From assembly GCF_017255295.1 (NCBI RefSeq), contig NZ_JAFKDE010000010.1, forward strand, positions 178,039 to 242,038: a DNA stretch of 64,000 bases, written 5' to 3'. This document shows, piece by piece, positions 57,284 through 64,000 of this stretch. Each line of letters starts with the position of its first letter. Position 1 is the first letter of the stretch. Source of the stretch: Nitratireductor aquimarinus (lineage in GTDB: Bacteria > Pseudomonadota > Alphaproteobacteria > Rhizobiales > Rhizobiaceae). Under the pieces are notes generated by a model that had not been told where the DNA came from, ran no database searches, and saw only the letters and a list, made by a program, of their open reading frames with translations. Made by a program: the position numbers and the translations under genes.

Positions 57284-60200
57284 ATGAAAATAGAAGAATA
57301 TCTCAATCGAACGAAACCCCATAAAGGCCGCATGCGCCTTGGTCTGTTCGCTGCTGCCATGGTAACCGTTCTGGTGTCCATGGATGATAGTCGGGCGCAG
57401 GTTCCTGATTTTTCCACGTGCGATGAACGTTTGTGGCTGACCCAGGGAAATCCGACAAATCTGCTCTCGGTGGGGATGACCACAAATCCCTTTACCTTCA
57501 CCAATGAGGGCGGAGAGACGTTCGCGCACAACGCGGCAGGTTTCCATCCCACAGACTTTTATGGCTATGCCATTCAGGCGGGTACGACTCCCAATCTGCT
57601 GCGCCTTGGCTCGAATGGACAGACACAAAATCTGGGCGCCATCGCCGGGATTCCTTCGGCCCCCAACATCAATGCAGGTGAGATCGCGGATGACGGGAGC
57701 TATTATGTGATCGGCAGCGCTGCGCCGAGTACCCTTTACAAGATCGATGTCGGGGCGGTCTCTGCGACAGCAATCACACTCAGCCGTGCCATCAACATTT
57801 TCGACCTGGCATGGTCCGGTGGCCGCCTCTACACAAAGGAGGGGGGCGCTACGGATCTAATCGCCATTGATCCGGTGACCGGCTCGGTGACAAGCGTCGG
57901 CAATACCGGCCTGGCCGCGGGAACGCAGTTTGGTGCGATGTTTGGAACGCCGGATGCCGTGTACGGTTCCGACAATGGCGGGAACGGCTTCTACAAATTC
58001 AATACCACGACGGGCCAGTCGACCCTTATTTCATCCTCGCCCGGCTCGGGAAACAATGATGGCCTGAAATGTGTGACGTCGTCTCTTCAGTTCGAGGCGG
58101 ATATTCAGATCACCAAAACGGACGGACAGGAAGCCTATACGCCCGGGCAGGACGTCACCTATACGATGCAGGTCACCAATAATGGCCCCTTCGGCGCAGA
58201 GGCCATCGAGGTTTCGGACCCGCTGCCGGCAGGCATTGCCACCGCGAACTGGACATGCGCGGGTGCGAGCGGCGCGACATGTGAGAACGCCAGCGGGACC
58301 GGTGGCATTGATGCAGAACATCTCAACCTCCCTGCCAACGCGTCGGCCACCTACACGATCACCATGTCGGTTCCGGACGACTTCACCGGCGAGCTCAGCA
58401 ACACGGTTTCGCTCGTGCTTCCCGATGATGTTGTCGACAACAATCTTGCCGACAACACGGCGACGGATGTGACGCAGGAAGCGTCCATGTCCCTCACCAA
58501 GGAAGCGGAGCTGCAGGACACCAACAATAACGGCGTCCCGGACGTTGATGAGAAGATCATCTACACTTTCACGGTCACCAATACGGGCGCAGCGCCGCTT
58601 TCGAACGTGACGGTTGATGATCCGGGCATCGTGACAAGTGGCTCGATTGCAACGCTGCCGCCGGGCGTGACGGACAGCGAAACGATTATTGGCGAGTACA
58701 CCCTGACCGGTGCTGATATTGATTCTGGCTCGGTGGAAAACCACGCCACCGTGAATGCTCAGGACCCCGATGGTGATCCGGTCAGTGCTGAATCGGCACC
58801 TCCAGGCGGTCAACCGGGAGACGCCACGACCATTGACCTGCCGGGAAGCGCAGCAGTCGAGATCATCAAGACATCAACTTTGAACGATACCATCGCTAAC
58901 GGTCGTCCCGACGCCGGCGAGATGATCGAATACACGTTCACCGTCACCAATTCGGGCAATCTCACGCTTACAGACATCGTGGTTTCAGACGACCGGGCGG
59001 ATCTCGTGGGTAGCCCGATTGCAGGGCCGCTTGCGGCGGGCGACAGTGATACAAGCGTGACCGGAACCTATAAGATCACACAGGCCGATATTGATGCCGG
59101 TTCTGTCGCAAACCTGGCGTCAGCCACCGGTAAGGATCCGGCTGGAAATGATGTCACGGCTCAATCGAGTGCACCGGGAGGCGTTGCTGGCGAACCGACT
59201 GAAACGGAACTGCTCCAGACGCCGGAGAGTGATTTCGTCAAGGAGGTGTCTCACGTCGATGCCAATGGGAATGGCGCTGTGGATGCGGGTGAGCGGCTTG
59301 AATACACGTTTACGGTGGAGAACACGGGCAATGTGACGCTCACCAACGTCACTGTCAGCGATAGCAAGGCGCAGATCGTTGGTGGCCCCATCGCCTCTCT
59401 AGCCCCCGATGACGTGGATTCGACGACAATCACGGGCTACTACGATGTCACCCAGGCGGATGTCGACAGCGGTGGCGTGGACAACGTCGCTGAAGCCACG
59501 GCTTCGGACCCCAACGGGGCTCCTGTAAAGCGTACCTCGCGGCCGCCGGGCGGGATTCCCGGCGACAACACCACGCAGCCAGTGGTGGCGCAGGGCTCCA
59601 TGGACGTCGTCAAGGAAGCGATGCTGAACGATGCCAATGGCAACGGTTTTGCTGATGCCAATGAGACAATCGGCTACACGTTCACGGTCATGAACACTGG
59701 CAATGTGAGCCTGACAGACATTGCAATCGAAGACGACAAGGCTGAAATCTCTGGAAGCCCGATTGCCGGACCATTGGCTCCGGGGGAAAGCGACACGAGT
59801 GCGACAGGCAGCTATACGATTACACAGGCCGATATCGATGCCGGGTCTTTTGCAAATGTTGCCACCGCTACCGGCGTGGACCCGCAGGGCGAGCCGGTTT
59901 CAGCTGAATCCCGCTCTGCAGATGGAGAAGCGGGCGACCCGACGACGATCGAGTTCCAGCCGAACCCATCCATCGAAGTTCACCTGGTGGACCAGTGGAG
60001 CGATTCTGACGGTAGCGGTTTCCCGGATTCGGGCGAGCCAGTACATTATGCCTTTACGGTGAAGAATACCGGTAACGTCACGATCAACAGCATCACCATT
60101 CCTTCGCTGGAAGTGGTTCCGGACCCCAATGTCAATCCGGCGGATGTTAGAATTGGTGTGAGGGCAACGGTTCCCGTTGCGGGCGGTACGCTCGCAAGCC

Positions 60201-61816
60201 TTGCTCCAGGCAGCGAAGATGGAACCACGTTCACCGCGTCCTATCCGTTGACGGCGGCCGAGATTGATGCCGGCGGGCAGACGGCGACTGCAGAGGTAGA
60301 AGGTCTGACCCCAAACGGTGAAGAAGTGTCTGATCTCTCCGACGATCCTCATGATGGCGAAAATGTCGAAGAGGAAGGGGATGGTGAGCCGGACGATCCA
60401 ACCGCCACGCCCCTGCCGCAAAAGGTGTCGCTGGTCCTCGAGAAAAGCGGCGCATACCAGGGCGTCGGCACCGGCTTTGCCGAACCCGGTGATACGATTC
60501 TCTACACCTTTGCGGTAACGAATGACGGAAATGTCACTGTTGATGATGTGGTTCCGGTTGATGCAGGGCCGCGTTTCGATGGACGCCGGGGCAGAGGAAG
60601 CCTGTCTTCCTTTACGCCATCAAGTGCGGATATCGCAGCCGGTGACAGCGCAACCTTCACCGCCACCTATACTCTGAGCCAGGCTGATATCGATACTGCT
60701 CAGGGGATTGAGGATGGGGTGAAAAACACGGCGACGGCCACAGGTACGGGACCGCGCGGCCAGAAGGCAGCGGCAGCGGAAGCGGAAGCGTCGGTCGATC
60801 TGCCGGGGTATGCGATAAGCAAGATGTCTCCTCTGCGCGAGGTTCGCCGTGGCGGCAAGGTGCCCTATACGATCCGGGTCAAGATGCTCGGCATGCCGGG
60901 TTCGAGTACGGTCAATGTCATCGACATGACGCCTCCCGGGCTTACCTTCGTACCAGGTTCGGCGATGCTCGGTGATACCGGGATTGCACCGGTCGTGGCA
61001 GGTCGCAAACTCACCTTTGAGAATGTCGTTCTGACAGGCGATGAGGCCGTGGAAATCACGTTGGATCTGGCCGTCACTGCGGCTGCCAAGCCCGGCGAGT
61101 ATGTGAACCGGGCCTGGGTTGAGGACCTTGAGGGTAATCCGATCTCGCGTGTAGCCACTGCCGTTGTCGAGGTGGTTATCGAGGCGGTCTTCGATTGCGG
61201 CGATATTATCGGCAAGGTGTTCGACGACAAGAACCGCAATGGTTATCAGGACAATGGTGAAATCGGCCTTGCAGGTGTTCGGGTCGCTTCGGTCAAGGGA
61301 CTGTTGGTGACGGCAGATGCGGAGGGTCGCTTTCACATTGCCTGTGCTGACCTCCCGGACCAGCGTATCGGAACCAACTATATCCTCAAACTGGACCCGC
61401 GTTCGTTGCCTTCAGGGTACCGCCTGACTACCGAAAACCCGCGTGTGATCCGACTGACTGCCGGCAAGGTGTCGAAATTCACCTTCGGCGCTTCCATCGG
61501 AAGGGTTGTGCGTCTTGATCTGAGCGATGCCGCTTTCCAGGAAGACAGCACGGAACTTCGCCCGGAATGGCGGACCAGACTTGCTCAGATGATGCATCTG
61601 CTTGAGCAGGAGCCATCGATTCTGCGGCTGGTTTACACGGAAGCGGGTGAGGGGAAAAAGCTGGCGCTGAAGCGTAGCAAGGCAATGCGCAAGCACATTG
61701 CCCGTGAATGGCGTGAGGTCGGTCGTCGTTATCGCCTCGAGATCGAAAGCCAGCTTCACACCGCTGTTGGCGATGTGCCCGTGGAGCCAGTGAACGATCT
61801 TACGCTCTATAAGTAA
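57284..61816 (+). CDS. Giant DUF11/DUF7507-type repeat surface protein 2
   Basis: A 1510-residue secreted paralogue of protein 1. The frame opens at a TTG (57263); the ATG at 57284 gives a signal peptide ending at DSRA before QVPD. The head (about 45-270) looks like a beta-propeller (DUF6923-like), with units such as NLLRLGSNGQTQNLGAIAGI and LYKIDVGAVSATAITL. A classical DUF11 domain is near residue 275, then six DUF7507-type repeats, most with calcium-type loops (DTNNNGVPDVDE, DANGNGAVDAGE, DSDGSGFPDSGE). Some repeats end in a PPGG spacer. The C-terminal D2-like, SdrD_B-like and OmpA-like modules match protein 1 closely (ACADLPDQRIGTNYI in both). The heads differ, the stalk and end are shared. 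Confidence 0.85.
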   Translation: MKIEEYLNRTKPHKGRMRLGLFAAAMVTVLVSMDDSRAQVPDFSTCDERLWLTQGNPTNLLSVGMTTNPFTFTNEGGETFAHNAAGFHPTDFYGYAIQAGTTPNLLRLGSNGQTQNLGAIAGIPSAPNINAGEIADDGSYYVIGSAAPSTLYKIDVGAVSATAITLSRAINIFDLAWSGGRLYTKEGGATDLIAIDPVTGSVTSVGNTGLAAGTQFGAMFGTPDAVYGSDNGGNGFYKFNTTTGQSTLISSSPGSGNNDGLKCVTSSLQFEADIQITKTDGQEAYTPGQDVTYTMQVTNNGPFGAEAIEVSDPLPAGIATANWTCAGASGATCENASGTGGIDAEHLNLPANASATYTITMSVPDDFTGELSNTVSLVLPDDVVDNNLADNTATDVTQEASMSLTKEAELQDTNNNGVPDVDEKIIYTFTVTNTGAAPLSNVTVDDPGIVTSGSIATLPPGVTDSETIIGEYTLTGADIDSGSVENHATVNAQDPDGDPVSAESAPPGGQPGDATTIDLPGSAAVEIIKTSTLNDTIANGRPDAGEMIEYTFTVTNSGNLTLTDIVVSDDRADLVGSPIAGPLAAGDSDTSVTGTYKITQADIDAGSVANLASATGKDPAGNDVTAQSSAPGGVAGEPTETELLQTPESDFVKEVSHVDANGNGAVDAGERLEYTFTVENTGNVTLTNVTVSDSKAQIVGGPIASLAPDDVDSTTITGYYDVTQADVDSGGVDNVAEATASDPNGAPVKRTSRPPGGIPGDNTTQPVVAQGSMDVVKEAMLNDANGNGFADANETIGYTFTVMNTGNVSLTDIAIEDDKAEISGSPIAGPLAPGESDTSATGSYTITQADIDAGSFANVATATGVDPQGEPVSAESRSADGEAGDPTTIEFQPNPSIEVHLVDQWSDSDGSGFPDSGEPVHYAFTVKNTGNVTINSITIPSLEVVPDPNVNPADVRIGVRATVPVAGGTLASLAPGSEDGTTFTASYPLTAAEIDAGGQTATAEVEGLTPNGEEVSDLSDDPHDGENVEEEGDGEPDDPTATPLPQKVSLVLEKSGAYQGVGTGFAEPGDTILYTFAVTNDGNVTVDDVVPVDAGPRFDGRRGRGSLSSFTPSSADIAAGDSATFTATYTLSQADIDTAQGIEDGVKNTATATGTGPRGQKAAAAEAEASVDLPGYAISKMSPLREVRRGGKVPYTIRVKMLGMPGSSTVNVIDMTPPGLTFVPGSAMLGDTGIAPVVAGRKLTFENVVLTGDEAVEITLDLAVTAAAKPGEYVNRAWVEDLEGNPISRVATAVVEVVIEAVFDCGDIIGKVFDDKNRNGYQDNGEIGLAGVRVASVKGLLVTADAEGRFHIACADLPDQRIGTNYILKLDPRSLPSGYRLTTENPRVIRLTAGKVSKFTFGASIGRVVRLDLSDAAFQEDSTELRPEWRTRLAQMMHLLEQEPSILRLVYTEAGEGKKLALKRSKAMRKHIAREWREVGRRYRLEIESQLHTAVGDVPVEPVNDLTLYK

Positions 61817-62106
61817 GTCCCAGGTGCCCTTGCTTCACCTCGTATGATTTCGCGCATCTCGTTGGCCCACAGGCGGCGGGATGCGTGGAACTCTTCGGTC
61901 TGACCGCACAAGGGGCCGTTCATTCAAGCCTGTCCGCTGTTTCAGGTGGCGCTGATCTTGCTGAATGATCCCGTACTGGTCCCGGGTCTGTCGTTTCCTG
62001 TCTTTGCGCATTGGCGTGGCTGTTGCTGAAGCGGTCTTCTCCGTGTCGGAGAACGCATATTGGCACAGGTACATTGTCAGAAAACTCAAAACGAAGATCG
62101 ATTGCC
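61817..62106. other. 290-base spacer between repeat-protein genes 2 and 3
   Basis: No gene-like frame, strong hairpin or clear promoter is seen. Small open frames on both strands here lack coding character. Confidence 0.5.
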
Positions 62107-64000
62107 ATGACTGCACGGCGCTTGGTTCACGGACATTTGAGGCTCATTGTACTCGCTTTCTGCGTGCGGTTCGCAGCAGGCCTCTCCAGACAGGCTCAGG
62201 TTTGTATCGTGATTTCAATGATTGCCCTGCTGGGCGGCGTCGAGCGCGCGCGGGCTGTTGAGGGTCTGGGGGTTTCTGGCACCTATTACGGCGGGCTCAT
62301 CGGCTCCAACAAGGGCCACACCTCAATTACGCAATGCCCTGCAGGAACATTTTTGAGGGGAGTGCGCCATACAGATCATAACTTTACTGGCACCAGCAGC
62401 ACCCACGGCATGACGGTGAGAGTGGATCTCTATTGCTCGCGTGTGACGACGGACGGCACAACCATTAATCTGGAGCCGCTTTTCACCGTGAATGGCTATG
62501 CATATCCCCGTCCGGGCAGTATACGAGTTAAGACCTGTCCTGCCGGGATGATCGCCAGGGCCTTTTATGGTCGGCATCGATCCACCGCCTCTGTACCCTG
62601 GACCAGCCAGGTTGGAATCCTGTGCACCAAGCTGGAGCTGAAAGCCGGACAGTGGATTCACTTCAATACGGCGTCCAACTCCAGCCGTCTTGATGCCGGC
62701 GTGATTGAAGGCAACGCGGCTCACTACAGTCGCGGCCCGTTTTGCGGAGGCAGCGATGACAGACTGTTTGCCGGTTATGCGCCTCAGCGCGGTGGCGCAG
62801 GGTATGACGGCATTCGCGCATACTGTGGCTATTTCGCCCAGGCCAGACTTTCGGCAACGATTGCCTTCAGCGATTTTGCATGGGACAAGACAATTGGCGG
62901 AAGCGGCTGGAACACGGCGCTGGCTCAGGGGGGCACGGCGCTTACAAATGGAGCCGCTGCCGATGTCTATGCGCAGCCAGGCGACAATGACGCTATGGCC
63001 TTCCAGAGCGCGCACGAGCTCTATGTCACGCCAGCGAGCAATTACGGAGCGCTGGTTAATCAGCGCCCGACCGGAATAAATGCGACCACCTATGTGGAAA
63101 CGGGGTCATGCGCCGGGGGCAATGCATTTGCTCTTGTCGATGAGCAGGACGGAACCTGTGGACTGACGATCAATGGCCTGCCCGATATAGGTGTGAGCGG
63201 CACCGCCCCGGCGAGTTCCTTTACAGGCTATGGCGTTGCGCAGAATTTCACCATGACGGCCACGAATCATGGCCCTGGTGCGACCGATGGCGATGACGGG
63301 TTTACGCTGGTTGCCACGCTCCCCGCTGGTTGGTCGACCAGTGGCACATTGCCGGCGGGTTGTACGGAAAGCGGTGCGGTGGTTACCTGCAGCCTTAATG
63401 CAACGGCGCTTGCGGCCTCGTCAGGGCCGGGTGTTGCGGGAGGGACGGTCAGCTTTGCTATCCCTGTTGCTGTCAACCTGCCAGCGATGGCAGGCGATTA
63501 CAGTGTAAGCGTTGTTCTGGGGCGATCCGCGCCGGATGGAGACGCCGATGCGACGAACAACGATTTTAACACCGGCAATGACAGCGCTAGCGTTCCCCTG
63601 AGTTTCCCCGCCGCGCCATCTTTATCGGTCCTGAAGACAGCTGTCCTGAACAGCAATGGAACGATCAGCTACACATTCAAGGTGGAGAACACGGGCAATG
63701 TGACGCTGACGGATGTTGCGCTGACCGATAATCATGCGGCAGTGACGGGCAGTCCGATTGCGACCCTTGCACCGGGTCCCACCAATGCGGTGACGCTGAC
63801 GGGAACCTATACGGTGTCGCAGGCCGATATCGACGCCGGTCATGTGGACAATCTGGCGAGCGCCACGGGCAAGGATCCAGCCGATGCGGATGTGACGGCG
63901 CAGTCGCATCCGACCGGCGGGACGGCGGGCACGGCGACGCGGACGGACATTGCGCAGACGGCTTCGAGCGACTTCATCAAGACGGTGACGCATGTCGACA
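62107..64000 (+). CDS. Giant DUF11/DUF7507-type repeat surface protein 3 (runs off window end)
   Basis: The frame is open from an ATG at 62107 to base 64000 (631 residues), so the gene continues beyond the window. A signal sequence of about 50 residues ends near VERARA before VEG. The head (about 55-310) has three Cys-bounded units: [13 protein letters not shown] to [19 protein letters not shown] to VGILC, and [14 protein letters not shown] to IRAYCG. A threefold beta-prism such as VMO-I is one possible reading. A DUF11-like domain ([16 protein letters not shown]) follows, then a DUF7507-type repeat ([29 protein letters not shown]) and the start of the next ([11 protein letters not shown]), close to those of protein 2. 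The upstream in-frame stop is at 61966, with only TTG or CTG alternatives. Confidence 0.8.
   Translation, partial: MTARRLVHGHLRLIVLAFCVRFAAGLSRQAQVCIVISMIALLGGVERARAVEGLGVSGTYYGGLIGSNKGHTSITQCPAGTFLRGVRHTDHNFTGTSSTHGMTVRVDLYCSRVTTDGTTINLEPLFTVNGYAYPRPGSIRVKTCPAGMIARAFYGRHRSTASVPWTSQVGILCTKLELKAGQWIHFNTASNSSRLDAGVIEGNAAHYSRGPFCGGSDDRLFAGYAPQRGGAGYDGIRAYCGYFAQARLSATIAFSDFAWDKTIGGSGWNTALAQGGTALTNGAAADVYAQPGDNDAMAFQSAHELYVTPASNYGALVNQRPTGINATTYVETGSCAGGNAFALVDEQDGTCGLTINGLPDIGVSGTAPASSFTGYGVAQNFTMTATNHGPGATDGDDGFTLVATLPAGWSTSGTLPAGCTESGAVVTCSLNATALAASSGPGVAGGTVSFAIPVAVNLPAMAGDYSVSVVLGRSAPDGDADATNNDFNTGNDSASVPLSFPAAPSLSVLKTAVLNSNGTISYTFKVENTGNVTLTDVALTDNHAAVTGSPIATLAPGPTNAVTLTGTYTVSQADIDAGHVDNLASATGKDPADADVTAQSHPTGGTAGTATRTDIAQTASSDFIKTVTHVD

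Noticed and set aside
61965..62261. A 98-codon frame overlapping the start of repeat protein 3
   Set aside because: Out of frame with the well-supported long frame and lacks any domain.
51535..64000. Tandem repeats that might be read as a CRISPR array
   Set aside because: The units are about 350 bases and coding in frame; there are no short direct repeats with unique spacers and no cas genes.
48007..64000. A mobile element or prophage carrying the repeat proteins
   Set aside because: No integrase, transposase, phage structural gene or attachment-site duplication was found within the visible part, although the outer end is not in the window.

Overview
The window looks like chromosomal DNA from an alphaproteobacterium of the order Hyphomicrobiales (Rhizobiales), most likely a Phyllobacteriaceae/Mesorhizobium-like genus. 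The grounds are the high GC content, the protein sequences, and the signature genes: divK-pleD-rpmG, a DinB with an N-terminal Cys4 knuckle, glutathione-dependent formaldehyde oxidation, a tandem glycine riboswitch on gcvTHP, and the palindromic GCATCGGACCGAAAAGTGG intergenic repeat typical of rhizobial genomes. The genus is inference; no rRNA is present.

Layout. Positions 1-6.7 kb (mostly minus strand): the 5' part of radC (cut by the window edge), map, sfsA, a bile-acid/sodium-symporter-like membrane protein, tRNA-Glu(UUC) with a clear promoter, an M15-type lipoprotein peptidase, and class I phaC. 6.8-13.1 kb (plus): a small lipoprotein, an aminotransferase next to homoserine dehydrogenase, glpX, a duplicated palindromic repeat, recJ. 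13.1-15.4 kb (minus): patatin-like phospholipase, hisI, folE. 15.5-19 kb (plus): iron-sulfur scaffold, yidD, a DUF2267 gene, thrS. 19-26 kb: a secreted hypothetical protein, a nitroreductase/flavin-reductase pair, a CitE-like lyase/MaoC pair, a DUF2336 gene, parE. 26-34 kb (minus): the glycine-cleavage operon gcvTHP behind two glycine aptamers, an XRE regulator, and the formaldehyde operon (GSH-dependent dehydrogenase, UPF0178 protein, S-formylglutathione hydrolase). 34-48 kb: pccA, a HAD phosphatase, dnaE, a DUF898/M48 pair, dinB, a GNAT enzyme, a HAD-like protein, a DUF3572 protein, then the cell-cycle regulators divK and pleD.

From 48 to 64 kb the character changes. A TonB-dependent receptor with a candidate iron-responsive operator lies between pleD and rpmG, and beyond rpmG come three consecutive giant secreted repeat proteins of the DUF11/DUF7507 type (1864 aa, 1510 aa, and at least 631 aa running off the window). 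All three have a Sec-type signal peptide and unrelated N-terminal heads. They share a stalk of about 115-125-residue beta-sandwich repeats, most beginning with an EF-hand-like calcium loop in the two complete proteins. The two complete ones also share a C-terminal module: an isopeptide-D2-like domain, an SdrD_B-like domain and a degenerate OmpA-like domain. Spacers here are AT-rich. This accessory block looks like a modular family of cell-surface stalk proteins and is the most novel part of the window.

Most of the rest is ordinary core metabolism and replication. No CRISPR array, integrase, transposase, prophage or rRNA was seen. Starts were chosen from Shine-Dalgarno spacing and family N-termini; alternatives are given where the choice is not firm.
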